Assembly (NCBI RefSeq): GCF_000218685.1
Contig: NW_006763292.1
Location: forward strand, 1,881,685-1,945,684
From: Serpula lacrymans var. lacrymans S7.9
Lineage: Eukaryota; Basidiomycota; Agaricomycetes; Boletales; Serpulaceae
Length of the DNA: 64,000 nucleotides
Direction of reading: 5' to 3'
The position numbers and the translations under genes are program-made. The notes under the pieces are model-generated. The model was not told the origin of the DNA, made no database searches, and saw only the letters and a program-made list of their open reading frames with translations. Every line of letters begins with the position of its first letter. Position 1 is the stretch's first letter. Below, piece after piece: positions 1 to 11,359 of the stretch.

Positions 1-2
1 TG

Positions 3-932
3 AATCAAGGATCTGGCTCAGGACCTGGATTCTTCAATAGGGCTCAAAATACCAACGCAAGCGGAAGCCATTTTGTCGAGGTTGGCACCGTCATCGGTGG
101 TCATTTGCACATCAACAATGTCAACAATCGGTTTCCTGCAGCTCCCACTGTGCAGTACAAAGACCTGGACACTTTGCCTTCATTCAACGGTGCACCTGAT
201 CTCTTATCTACGCACTTCACTGGCCGAGACAAGGAGTTAGACGTTTTTGAGAGCGTTCTTCTCCAGTAGCGAGGGCACCCAACCTACTCGATGTACCGTC
301 TACAGGATGCCTGGACTGGGAAAGACACAGTTTGCCTTGATGTTCGCCACCATGGAGTATGCCAGCAAACATTTTTCCAATGTGTTTTGGATTTCGGGCA
401 TTACAACCGATAAGCTTCAGGCTGGATTCGAAAAAGTCTGGGCTTGTTAGCCACCCCCACGTTGGTGACACAAAGATGGAAGATAAGCTTGTAGCTGTAC
501 GCCATTGGTTCGAGGCGTCTGGGTCTATCTCGTGGCTTATCGTATTCGACAACGTAGGACAATACTCTTGATCTCTCTCGGGAATTTACTCCCCGGGAGA
601 ATACACATGGGAGAATTTTATATACTACTCGCACGCAGGATATTGCCAAAGCCGTGACTAGCTGTGCGGGTCATCGTCACCCTATCATCGAGCTTGACGT
701 GCTTGATGTACGAGATGCAGCCAAACTGTTCCTGCGTGATGCGGAGATTGATACGGACAATGATGGTGCTGCCTCAGCTGTGGGGAGCGCAGAGCAGCTA
801 GTGAACTGTATCGGACGGCTGCCTCTGGCAATAGCTCAAGCAGCGTCATTCAAAAGGAGCTCACCACAAAACGTAGAGCAAGTGCTAACACTACATCGCA
901 ATGCCACTCACAAGGCCGAGGTAGGTAGTTAA
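3..932 (+). pseudogene. NB-ARC (NLR/STAND-type) gene remnant
   Basis: A decayed nucleotide-binding NLR-type protein, running in from before the window. The open start (from base 3) has the Gly/Ser/Asn-rich linker common in fungal NLRs, then FTGRDKEL, a motif that precedes the NB-ARC domain. After a stop and a frame change near 267 comes a P-loop (MPGLGKTQFAL, about 307-340). In a third frame come a Walker-B-like SWLIVFDNV (about 532-558) and a sensor-like RILYTTRT stretch. The last frame (654-932) carries GRLPLAIAQAA, the GLPLA motif. The order matches NB-ARC, but at least three frame changes or stops break it and no repeat domain follows. In fungi such proteins act in non-self recognition and programmed cell death; this copy is probably not functional. 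Confidence 0.8.
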
Positions 933-1571
933 CATCTGGTCATTTTTGCCTACTAATGTTTACGGTGAGCAGATCATCAAATGCAACTGGGTTTATTATA
1001 CGAGCAAAAGTCAGTTGGGTAAAAAGTAACTATGCAGTTTACTGATGACTGGTAATGGCCCAGTACTTGATTTGGGGAGTTCTCCCCTCCTTAGTACTAC
1101 TTAATACACTCGTGTTTGTTGCTCCAAGCCAAATGAACAGTTTATAAGATGACACAAGTCGGTTCCAGTAAAAGACCGTACAGTCGAAGACGCGGCCGAA
1201 AGGAACCGACGGGAGAAGGGCGAGGCACGACGATCGATCGAGATGTTGATGAGCGATATGAAGGAGATCTGGAGATCTGCACGGTGTGTCTCGTCAGCCA
1301 CCGGCCATCGACGAACCTGAGCTTGGAGAGACCAAAGGCAGCTAGGGGAGAGGCAGTGGGTGGAGCGAGAGGAGGTAGCTGACAGCTGCAGAAAGGGAGG
1401 AGCAAAAGGAGGAAGGGAGGAAAGGGCGACCCTGCGTGCGTGTGGGCTGTTGATGGAGATGTTTAGTAAGCGGAGGGTTTGTTATCGACCAATGAAAAAC
1501 GATATGTTTATCAGAGAGAGAGGGAGACGGGTTGAAAAGTGAGCAAGAGGAAGTGACACTTGCAAGACACA
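933..1571. other. Intergenic region upstream of the ammonium transporter
   Basis: No convincing gene. The stretch is purine-rich on the plus strand from about 1330 to 1560, and several short overlapping frames on both strands show no domain or splice pattern. It probably holds the promoter and leader of the transporter at 1572. Confidence 0.5.
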
Positions 1572-3319
1572 ATGCACCCAATGCTCGAGAAACGTACGTC
1601 CTGTTGCTGAGAATGCGGATGTGTGCTGACAGTGTGGCAGGACTGGCAGAGTGTGTATCGCACCTATCTCTCCCTATCTCTCTCACACCCTCTCTAGATA
1701 TGACCGTGGTGATCTCTCCTTTATCATTGTCGCTGGTGCGATGGTGTCCTTCATGATCCCAGGCCTAGGTCTCTCTCTTATCTCTTATCTTTCTCCCTTC
1801 TTTGCTCACTTTTCTCCCAGCCTTTCTCTATTCTGGTCTCGCACGCCGCAAATCAGCGCTGTCGCTCATCTGGGCTGTTTCCGCATCAAACGCAGTCTGT
1901 ATCTTCCAGTGGTATTTCTGGGGCTACTCCCTCGCCTTTTCTCCCTCCGCAACAAACGGATTCATCGGGAACCTCGCAAACTTTGGTCTCATCGGTGTCC
2001 TCGACAATCCCTCACCCGGCTCTCCCCTAATTCCAGATCTGCTCTATGCCTTCTACCAGATGGAGTTTGCCTGCGTCACCGTGGGCATCCTCATGGGCGG
2101 TCTCGCTGAGCGAGGTCGTGTCTTCCCCGCCATGATTTTCACTTTTATATGGATGACCCTCGTCTACTGTCCCCTCGCCTGCTGGGCTTGGAACGTAAAT
2201 GGCTGGGGCTTCAAATGGGGTGTCCTCGACTACGCAGGTCCGTCAATTTCCTATTATTTACCCGTTCCTCCTAACCTCCCTCACTAGGCGGCGGTCCCGT
2301 CGAAATAGGCAGCGGCATCGCAGGCCTCGCCTACTCCTGGGTCCTCGGCCCACGACACCAGAAAGAACTCCTCAACTTCCGTCCCCACAACGTCTCCCTC
2401 GTCAACCTCGGCACCTTCATCCTCTGGTTCGGCTGGCTAGGCTTCAACGGCGGCTCCGCTTTCGGTGCAAACCTCCGCGCCGTCATGGCCATCTGGAACT
2501 CCATGTTAGCCGCTGCGTGCGGGGGCGTCGTTTGGTGTTTGCTCGATTATAGGATCGAGAGGAAGTGGAGCATGGTTGGCTTTTGTTCGGGCACGATTGC
2601 GGGGTTGGTAGCCGCTACCCCTGCCTCGGGGTACATCCACCCCTGGGCAGCCGTCATCATGGGCATCGTCACAGGCGCAGTCACTAACTACGCTACAAAA
2701 CGTTCGTTCCCGCCCGTCCATTAAAATATTACAACCATTTCTTAACCCAAAATTAATCCCCTAGTGAAATTCCTGTTCAGGATCGACGACGCCCTCGATC
2801 TCTTCGCCGAACACGCCGTCGGCGGCATCATCGGTCTCCTCGCCAACGCCCTCTTCGCCTCCTCTTCCATCATCGCCCTCGACGGCGTCAACCTCTCCAC
2901 CCCCGGCGGCTGGGTCGACGGAAACTACCGCCAGTTCTACATCCAGCTCGCCTACGTCTGCGCCACCTGCGCCTACGCCTTTGTCGTCACCGCCCTCCTC
3001 GCCAAGGCGCTCGATTCTGTGCCGGGGATGAAGCTGAGGACGACGGAGGAGGGAGAGGCGGTGGGGGTTGATGAGGTTGAGGTCAGTGTCGCGTTTAGAT
3101 GGTGATGCTTTTGTTTTAACTCACCGTCTTACTCCCCTCTAGATCGGCGAATTCGCAAACGACTACATCGAAGTCCGCCGCGACTTCTCAGACTGGACAC
3201 CCCTCGGCCTCGGCCCCTCCCACCGCTCCCAACCCGACCCCCCCCCCCACCCCCCACCTCCACCGCCTCCTCCACCGCCACGACCGCCACGACCACGACC
3301 GACCCACTCAGCGCCATAG
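1572..3319 (+). CDS. Ammonium transporter, Mep1/3-like (Amt/Mep/Rh family)
   Basis: Integral plasma-membrane ammonium transporter. Predicted exons 1572-1597, 1698-1768, 1821-2237, 2288-2701, 2765-3081 and 3143-3319 give 473 residues, close to the usual length. The first exon is the weakest part of the model: it was chosen because a GT-AG intron places it in frame. Visible family signatures are FLYSGLARRKSAL after the first membrane helix, WFGWLGFNGGSAF, and EHAVGG near the C-terminal half. The first pore 'twin histidine' is replaced by Glu177 (GGPVEIGSG) while the second is kept (His326). Among fungal Mep proteins this Glu pattern marks the Mep1/Mep3 type rather than the Mep2 sensor type (family knowledge). 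The C-terminal tail (EIGEFANDYIEVRRDFSDW, then Pro/Arg-rich) is cytosolic. Confidence 0.88.
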
Positions 3320-4471
3320 GCGGCGTCCGACACCACCTCCCCGACCGATCCGCACACGGGCACGACAGCCACGGACACGAGGGCAGCCTCGGTACGATCT
3401 CGGAGAAAGACGCGGGTGAGCTGGCGGTGACGGAGGTGCGTGGGGATCGGTAGCGCGAGAGAACGAAGACGAGTCTCTTTTTTTTTTTTTTTTCTCGTTT
3501 CGTTGGCAATGAGTCTTGCGGTGAGATTGGGACGCGACGTGTAGTTGTGGGGAGTGTGCGTCGAGAGGGGGATGAAGCGGTAAGAGGGGGGACGGAGAGA
3601 GGAGAGAGGGGGGAAAGATCCGGTCAAGGGCTCTGCACAGAGCCCAAAAAGGATACACATATTGCCACCCCCCTCCCCCAACAGCATACATCAGCAACCA
3701 CAGTCACCTCCCACGACGGCAGAGGGAGGGGAGGGGGGGAGAACAAACCGGCACCTACCACCAGGAAATATCAATATCTCCACACCACAACCAATCGTCA
3801 TAGTCGTTTCTTCCGTATTTAAATTACCACCGCCAAAGTATCCAAGTATCTGTCACCTACGACTGTCGATATCTACCAACTACAACTACCAACAACCTAC
3901 CAAACCACCATCTACCAACTACCAAACCACCACCAACGACTACTACCACAATTTTCTCGATCACATCCTGTACCTAAATCACCTATTTAATAATTCACCT
4001 TGCATTGTTTCCTTGTCCCATTTTTTCAATGTTTAACATATTTACACTCGAGCTCTGCCTCCGTCTCTCCGTCTCTGCGTCTTTCTCTTTTTACTCCTGG
4101 TCTCTTTCTCCCTTTCTGTTCTTTGTTCTTCGGATATCAAGTATATCTCTTTCCGTCGCTGTCTATTATTTCCGGCTGGATCACCGCGCTAGATTCTGGT
4201 TATATTACTACACTATACAAGTTACAAAGTTTCACAAGCGTCAGAAGTGTCGAAACGTGCTACCTCGGCTCCTCGTCTACGCGTAGAGTTCTGTACATAC
4301 AACCGTTCGTTGACCGTCTCTCCAAACTGATTCGAATAACAAATGAATAACAAAATTCCATAACAAACTCCATGAACGCTCGATGATATATAATCCTAAT
4401 CTTAATGCCAATCCACTCCACTCGCATCGTCACCCGCCAAGCACCACCACCCACCAACACCAACACCAACA
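3320..4471. other. Intergenic region with a 16-base T run
   Basis: Convergent space between the transporter and the next gene (minus strand). It has a run of 16 T at 3478-3493, a G/A-rich patch around 3550-3620, and a low-complexity CAAC/ACCA-rich stretch around 3850-3950. Reading frames on the minus strand at 3129-3697 are antisense to the Pro-rich end of the transporter and look spurious. I see no gene here. Confidence 0.5.
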
Positions 4472-6780
4472 TTAACAATCCCACCCCAGCACAAACTCCT
4501 CACCCCCCTTCTCATCCCCTCCCTTACCCCTCGCCCCAGCGCCCTCCTTACTCGCACCAGCGCCGTACGCCTCCTCCGAACCTACGCTCGAGAGCAAAGA
4601 CCCGCAGATCCCAGAACCGAACTCTTCGTGCAAAAGGAGGTCGACGACGTTGCGCGAGGCGATGGTTTCCGTTTCCATCGTTGAGATGAACCTGCGAATG
4701 CGAATGTGCGTTGGCGAAGGCGGAGCGTGTATTTTGGTTTCGGTTTCGTAGGCAAGGCGAGCAAAGGGTTTTGTTTTGTTAGGGGGACAAAGGAAGGTGG
4801 GCGGGAAAAGGAAAGGGTGAAGTGAGTACACGAGGACGGCGGATGAGTATTTAGATGAGACTTACGGCTCGAATGAATTCACGTAATACAGTCCCTGGTC
4901 TAGCTTCACAGGGGGAAACACGCTCGCAGGTGGCAATTTCGGATAAGCATCCCACTATCCCATATCCATCAGTCACCCCCGCTGAACAAGGTAGAAAGAA
5001 AACACCAGCAACCCACCTCCTTCCTATACACCCACCCAACATGCCCAAATATCCTCTCCAACCACTCATCAGAAACAGTCTCCTTCGAGAATATCTTCAC
5101 CACATACTCCTTCACCTCCTCTTCCTCCACCGCTTCCTCGCCTTCGCCCTCTGCAGCCCTCGTGCGGTTAATCACCCCATGATAACTCAATGAATTGAAC
5201 TCAGGCTCCTTCCCTCCTTTCCTCACTCCCTCATACGTCGTCAGCACCGTCTGGGGCACCTCCTCCTTCTCCCCCAGCCCAAAATACTCCGCGCTAGCAT
5301 GCGGAGAACGCGTCGCGAGGAGCGTCACGTGTAGATGGACGTATGGCTGCTCTGGTATGAGGTCTGCTAGGTCAGTGGGGAGCGTGATGTGCGAGAAGTG
5401 GAAGGGAGAGGCGAGGATGACGCCTTTGTAGGTTTTTGTGCTGCCAGAGGTGGTGACGACAGACCAAAGGGAGGATGAGGGTGCTTTGCGTTTGATTTCT
5501 TTCACCTACGAGTTTTGAAAAGTGGTTAAGAGGTTAGGAAGGTCGAGTTGTGACACGAAAATATGGAAAGGACGTACGGTGGTTCCGAGATGCAAGGTCG
5601 CGCCAGATCGCTCAATGAATTGCTCGAATATCTTATAGTTCCCCGTCGCGACGCCAGATGCGCCGGTGGCAGCCATAGACGCAGCGCCTTCCAACGCATG
5701 GATTTCGTCCACATTCTAAATCCCATCACTCGTCAGCATTCTACTTCATTCCACTCATCCAAAGAAGGTAAAAACGCGAATAAAGAGGGCCCACCTGTCC
5801 GTAGTTAACGCGTGTAGCGGCTTCCACCACCTCTCGCGAAAACTTGGGGGAGACGCCTTTGGAGTCGAGGTACTCCGCTGTGGTATGGTTCGCGAGGGCT
5901 GTCCACTCAAATCGGGCAGCGAGATCTGCGATATCATCCCATCTGGGAGACTCCGTCACGTAGAGTCTGCCAAATTGTTTTACCATGTTCTGCACGCTGA
6001 ATAAAGAACTAAATCAGTATTTGACGCGCACATCATTGACTGCATGGTATGACTGCCTCAAAGTCAGAGTAATCGAAAAAATAAATACACCTCACAATGT
6101 ACGTGTTTGTGTGGGGGCAGTGTAGCCGTATCTCCATAGCACCTTCAGGGTGCTCCACCAGCTTTTGAAAAAGCCGCCGCTTTTCATCTGCGTGTCAGAT
6201 GTATGAGTGCGCATAGCGATGGATATAACAAATTTGGAATGGAGAAAGTAAAAGAGACGCGACTCACGACGACGATAAAGTTCTGTCCGTCCCATATGCC
6301 AGTATCAGAATCATCGTCCTCAAACTTAGCCAGTGTAAGATTGAACTCCTTGGATGCGCGCATGAGATTCTTGTTAGCCTCCACAAATATCGATGCCCCC
6401 AGTTCGACGGGGGGCAGGTTAGTATCGCCGTATGGGTATACAGTCGTGCTTCCTATAGCAATGGACACGGTCGTTCAGACATACAACAGGCGCACACGAC
6501 CACCCAACCACTCACGTCCGCCTACATAATCACTCCTCTCATACACATCCACCTCAACATCGATCCCAAACCGCTCTCTCGCCTTACCTATCCAGAACGC
6601 AGCAGACGAACCTGCAGCGCCGGCGCCGACGATGGCTATCCTAGGTGGACCGCCATTATCCTGTTGTTCGTCGAGGATGGCCTGGCTTGATTTGAAGAAG
6701 GGAACGGAGAAAGAGAACTGGAAGGCGAGGGCTGAGCTGGAGAGGAGGCAGCATATAAGGAGGTGGGGTAGTGAGCGCAT
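4472..6780 (-). CDS. Prenylcysteine oxidase / farnesylcysteine lyase-like flavoprotein
   Basis: FAD-dependent enzyme of the prenylcysteine lyase family, which oxidises the thioether of free farnesyl- or geranylgeranyl-cysteine released by turnover of prenylated proteins. Eight predicted exons (6780-6516, 6452-6268, 6187-6096, 5996-5795, 5715-5578, 5505-5017, 4954-4866, 4691-4472) give 559 residues. The start at 6780 is preferred over an in-frame ATG at 6900 because it puts a hydrophobic signal peptide (LLICCLLSSSALAF) first, as expected for a lysosomal/vacuolar or secreted enzyme. The dinucleotide fold IAIVGAGAAGSSAA (Gly52, Gly54, Gly57) is followed by VYERSDYVGGR, and later blocks such as YPYGDTNLPPVELGAS and VKLDQGLYYVNSFEP match the family. 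A Glu-rich insert sits near residues 400-420. The substrate is inferred from family membership only. Confidence 0.85.
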
Positions 6781-7600
6781 TTTGCGTGAGCGGGTACAGC
6801 GACGCGCCACTGCTACCTTCCTCACACAAAGGGCAAACGCGCGTAAACATGCTCTTGCCTCATCCCAGTCTCGAGGCTGCACAGCGTTGGGCACAGACAT
6901 TTTTATACCACTGCGCTTTTGATATCATATGGAAAGGTAGAGGGTAACTGCATTCTTTCTATCTGTGAAGTATCATTGGAAAGGCTGAAAGGGGAAGTGA
7001 GCAACTGTGACAGTGAGTAATTAAGCAACGTTCTCTTTTGTGGCTTCCTAGATCAACCAAGGAAAGCCCAAGGCGAATGTGCCGTCAACAAAACATCGAA
7101 AATCGTGCTGTACGGCGAATAAGCGCATAATCAAGAACATAAAGACTTCCAGTGGTCGGATCCTAGTTAGAGTATTGGACGGAGGCGCACTTCCAGAGGG
7201 ACACTGAAGAACACGTCCAACTCATAACAATGTCTTCGAGTCGGGTTGTCCGATCTTCAGCGCTTGAAGCACACGACTCGACCATTTGAGCACTACGTCC
7301 TCCTCTAATAAGCATTTAACCCAAGCATGCGAGTATTCAGCTTTTGTGGTATATATGCGTATATCAACGTCAAAAGTGGTAGCTATTTCCGTTTATTTCC
7401 GCTTATATTTCCACAAATATCTTTGCTAACGCATGCTGTATTAGACGCAGTAATAATCCCCGCAAGGATGTCAAGCTAGCAGTCTTCAGGTTTCCTTTGG
7501 ACCCGGATCCTTCCGTCAGACTCGAAGTATGCGCTCTAGCGGAATTGTTCTCGGCCAGCTACGTGGCATTATGAATGTTACAACGTCCATTCTCAGGCTG
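6781..7600. other. Intergenic region
   Basis: Divergent space upstream of the flavoprotein gene. An in-frame ATG at 6898-6900 would extend that protein by 40 residues, but these are Arg/Cys-rich and unlike a signal peptide. No other coding signal was seen. Confidence 0.4.
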
Positions 7601-7603
7601 CCA

Positions 7604-7759
7604 TGGCTGCTAAAACACGGCCGGAAAATTCGGGATACTTGTTCCCTCACGTCAACACTCTCGTCGATATCTTATCTCCTCGTTTCACCGGCCGAGATCA
7701 AGAGCTAGAACAGCTAAGAGAATTCTCCGTACGACCCGACCAAGCGCCCTACTTACTCT
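7604..7759 (+). pseudogene. Small NB-ARC (NLR) relic
   Basis: A short open stretch ending in a stop at 7757-7759 reads through NSGYLFPHVNTLVDILSPRF and then TGRDQELEQLREF. It aligns with the PSFNGAPDLLSTHFTGRDKEL block of the NLR remnant at the window start, at the same place before an NB-ARC domain. Nothing downstream continues the domain. It looks like a second, more degraded NLR copy. Confidence 0.5.
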
Positions 7760-8124
7760 AGATACAAACCCTTCTCCCACGCGTTCTGGAATTCGAGCAC
7801 CACATCGGACGAGTTCTAGGCTGGTGGAATGTCCTGCAAAGTGGTTCATTATCAGCCGCTACTATCAAAGTGAAGGGGCTGGGGGTGTAGTGCACGTTTA
7901 GATTGGTGCCATATGCATTGCGCTCTATTTTGTTCACTGGCCATTGTGCAATATGACGAACAAGTAAGGTACTGGTTCAATAGTTGATCCATCACCTTTA
8001 CTGTCGATGGATATATATACTTGGTTAAGATTATGAAAGTACATGACTAATACTGTCGATACCCTGACAGTAATCCTCCGGATCTCTCTTTCACCCACCC
8101 AACTTGCATCCAGTGTGTTGAGCC
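7760..8124. other. Intergenic region upstream of the F-box gene
   Basis: No gene seen. TATATATA at about 8012 lies some 110 bp before the F-box start codon and could be part of its promoter. Confidence 0.35.
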
Positions 8125-9906
8125 ATGTCGCGATTTAACATTGGTCTTGGAGTGTTACCGATCCCAGCAGAGGTCACAGAACATACCCTCACCCATTGCC
8201 ATCCTCGCGATGTAGCATCTTTCTCCCAGACCTGTCGTAGAGCGCGCTCCCTTGTTTACAGCAGTCCAGATCAGTACTTGTGGCGCCAGCTTTTCTTATC
8301 GCTTCCCTTCGATGACCCTCGTACGTCTTTACGGAATGATTCTGATTCTGATCCTGGACAGCCATATAACTGGAAGATGGAGCTCCAAACCAGAATACAA
8401 GCGGAGCTTACCGCCCTTGGTTCAAACTCGTCTCCTGAAGAGCTAAGGTCGGCGCTCGACACTTTCGTTTCTGTGGTTCGCAGCGCTTCACCCGTCACGC
8501 AAGGCAATGAGCGAGTTCCATCGCAGAGCTTGCTATGGGTCGTTCGCGTCCTCCAGGAATCCAACCTGCTCTCCCGAGCGCCTTCATTCACCCAACGCCA
8601 AAGCCCTTATCAGCCTCTTCACCGTCTCCGATCTTATCTGGCACTCACTCTTGATGACAATGACGACGAAGAATCTGTTTCGCGCCTCAAGAAACTACGC
8701 ACCCGGAGCAGGTGTACTGTTTACGATCTCCGTAATTACGGCCCAGATAACAGCTGGGGTCCTCTGACGAGCACTGGAGAGGTCAGCTGGGTCCATGCAG
8801 AGGCCATCATCAACGTCGTGTTGATGAATTTATCCGAGTACAATCATCACTGGGTGGATACAAGGCCCCCCTGTGGTTTGGAAGCTACACGAGCCTATTC
8901 GGCACCAGGAGCAACTTCTCGCTCCCCGAGTGATTGGGCTGGCGTCGAAGGAACTTGGAGAAGATTTGTATGTTTCATGGATTATCGGTGTGTCAACTTC
9001 TTTGTACAGTAAAGCGTTAATTTATATATCATACTGTGGAATCACTCCTGGATCCAGTGATCTATTCGGTGAGACGAAATGCATTCCTGCCACGGACAAT
9101 GTTGACATTCCTTGAACAGCATTTAACGTAAAGACGTTTCAGAATCTCATACAGCTGGACGTGCTAATGCAGCCTGATTCAGTTCTCCAGCAGAGCAAAT
9201 GGCCACCAGACTACGTTCTTTGACGATACAAACTTCCAGGAAGCCATTCGTCTCATAGAATTAACACTGCAACTCATTCCCTCTGATGAAGTTCCCAAGT
9301 ACTTCACTTTGGAACCGCTACCAGACTGCCCAAATCCTAATTACCCAACTCTGTATTTTACGGGTACATCATGGGGAGTACATGGTAACGAAGCAACCGT
9401 TATAGGTTCAGTCAGCATGGGCCTTGACGACGTTGTTCGATGGAGATTTGTAAGTAAAGCTTCCCCTGATTGCTTCCTCTAATGCAATAACGTCGAGCTG
9501 ACTACAGACCCGAAAGGCATCCATACACGAGGCGCATATGCAGTGGAGGTGAGTAAATGCACTTTTTTCTGCCCACAAATCTCTATTGGGACTTGACCTC
9601 GTTACATTTTTACAGTTCGGAAGGCGTGCAAATCGGTAGTGTGGCGAGCGCAGCCGGCGTCGTCGGGACGTGGACAGGTGCACATCATGAGCATGGTAGG
9701 GAGCGTTTTACATCCTTGTGGTCGGTAACTTTCAACTGATAGCATTTCTTACGCGGTAGGAGATCCAGTTGGTAAGACTTTATTCCACCACATGTCTAAC
9801 GTTCACCCGGTAATAATGGCGAGATCTGTGTATAGGTCCTTTCTGGCTGTGGCGTGTCCAGGATGATCACCCAAGTTACTTGAGGGCAATCCAACTCGAC
9901 TTATAG
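8125..9906 (+). CDS. F-box domain protein
   Basis: Predicted substrate adaptor of an SCF ubiquitin ligase. The N-terminus (residues about 10-57: LPIPAEVTEHTLTHCHPRDV, then SFSQTCRRAR and YLWRQLF) is an F-box-like helical module. The rest resembles a large basidiomycete F-box family whose C-terminal half (GVEGTWRRFVCFMDYRDLF, GTSWGVHG, WLWRVQDD) has no assigned function. Eight exons are needed: 8125-8987, 9058-9068, 9120-9127, 9183-9449, 9508-9548, 9616-9695, 9760-9771 and 9836-9906, giving 450 residues with phases that close exactly. Three exons are only 11, 8 and 12 nt. The model rests on splice consensus plus continuity of the RDLFAFN and GDPVGPFW junctions. Confidence 0.72.
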
Positions 9907-10374
9907 TAAAGGTAATTGCTTATCACCCTATGCTTTATGTCGAGAAGTACATTGACGCACCCTCGAATTGGCAGACAGTGGTAATTACCTGTCTGTGCCG
10001 CCTCACCACCTTTCTTTCAACGGTAGGATTTTATGAAGAATCAATGTAAAAAATGCAGTGTGATATGGAAGTGCAGTCGTGATATTGGAACAATTGTATT
10101 GTACGATTTCTTGCTTCAAATTCTAAGGCCGTTTATTACTTTCAATCTTCATTTTGCTGGGATGGACTTTTAGTGACAGTGTAACAACATATTGTGCAAT
10201 TCCTATGAGCTGCCCTGCGCTCACATTAACAGAATTGTAACCTCGAAGTTACTAGTGTATCACTGACACCTAAGCATCTTTCTATAAGCTTGAAATGTCA
10301 GAATAAAAGAGAGGTACACTGCAACTTAAATTAGGGCTTATTACTAACTAACTTACAACTTAATGCCCGTTCGG
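9907..10374. other. Intergenic region
   Basis: A/T-rich sequence downstream of the F-box gene. No open frame of note, no RNA gene recognised. Confidence 0.4.
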
Positions 10375-10510
10375 TAGCCATCCTTTCGAATCCCGCCAAA
10401 ATGTCTCGTTTTGTTTGAAACGGGGGCCTTTTTTTTTGAACGAAGCGGACGTGTTCGGCGACACAGTTCGTTTTGAAAAGAGACCACTGTTTACTGATAA
10501 GATAAGATAG
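10375..10510. mobile_element. PIF/Harbinger terminal-repeat relic
   Basis: GCCCGTTCGGTAGCCATCC, followed by a copy of AAAATGTC, closely matches the terminal inverted repeat of the full Harbinger element at 27755-30673 (GGGCCCGTTCGGCAGCCACC on its right end). It is preceded by TAA/TAAT, a typical target for this superfamily. No opposite end was found, so this is a truncated copy or a decayed non-autonomous element lying directly against the duplicated segment. Confidence 0.5.
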
Positions 10511-11089
10511 ACCTTTGATGTCATCATGTGATCATGAGATGAAAAGTGTTACATTTGGTGACAAAGTAAAAAAAATGCTATCTTTGATTTGAATTATTTA
10601 GATTTTTGGTTTGCGAGAAAAGCTGGACTCGGTAAATACAGATATTTATCTGGAAGCAAATCAAAAAAAAATGGTGTCGTGTAAGACGAGATAGGTTCCC
10701 TGTGGCCACAAAGATGACACAAATTCAAACTGATGTGCCTCGTCGCGCCGGATGTCACAGGTCAAGTCACGTCGTGTGATGGCGTCGGTTATGGATGAGA
10801 CTTATCTTATCTTACTTAATTTACAATCCTAGATTGCGGCATAGCGTGAGAAATATTGTTTGCCTCTCACTTAATAGTCGAAGACGTCATACACCAGAGA
10901 TGTCACGAAGCAGTGTCGACGTCATAGATATAACATTCATGAGCACGTATAAACATGTCGTCTTGTTATCAGCATCAGTCCTACTTTCCCCGTTTCTTCA
11001 CTCACGTTAGTCTATATTTTATTCTATTCGAGGCTTCTTAGTGTCCAAATTGGGGAGAAAAAAATAGAGAGACAAAGGAGAAACCAGTA

Positions 11090-11196
11090 GGAGCTACCAG
11101 GGATCGAACCTGGGTCACGAGAAATCCAACCACGTGGGGTGCTTACGCAAGCCCAAATCAGAATCTCGGGTGATGATACCACTACACTATAGCTCC
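11090..11196 (-). tRNA. tRNA-Gln (CTG anticodon) with intron, copy A
   Basis: Minus strand folds as a cloverleaf. The acceptor is GGAGCTA paired with TAGCTCC, the D arm contains GTGTAGTGGTATCATCAC, and the anticodon stem is CGAGA/TCTCG with a TTCTGA loop start (anticodon CTG). An intron of roughly 30 nt follows position 37, and the T arm is CCAGG-TTCGATC-CCTGG. The GG..CTATAGTGTAGTGG start is typical of fungal tRNA-Gln. The exact intron ends were not resolved. Confidence 0.8.
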
Positions 11197-11359
11197 GATG
11201 GGTGTGCATTAAATATTAAGAATATCTCAGGGATAAACATTTACATACACAAATTTGCTGGACCCCAAAGTAATATTCAGTTTCACGCGGTGAGACTACG
11301 ACATTGCAGACGCCATTCCACGACTTCAAAGGCGACACCATTCTGTAAACTGTTGTACA

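Noticed and set aside
3129..3697. Three overlapping minus-strand frames of 126-174 codons
   Set aside because: They are the complement of the Pro-rich, C-rich end of the ammonium transporter and the poly-T region; no domain, no splice logic.
10795..11010. A 71-codon frame present in both copies of the duplicated segment (also 44670-44885)
   Set aside because: It lies upstream of the tRNA in sequence without coding features; its presence in both copies only reflects the recent duplication.
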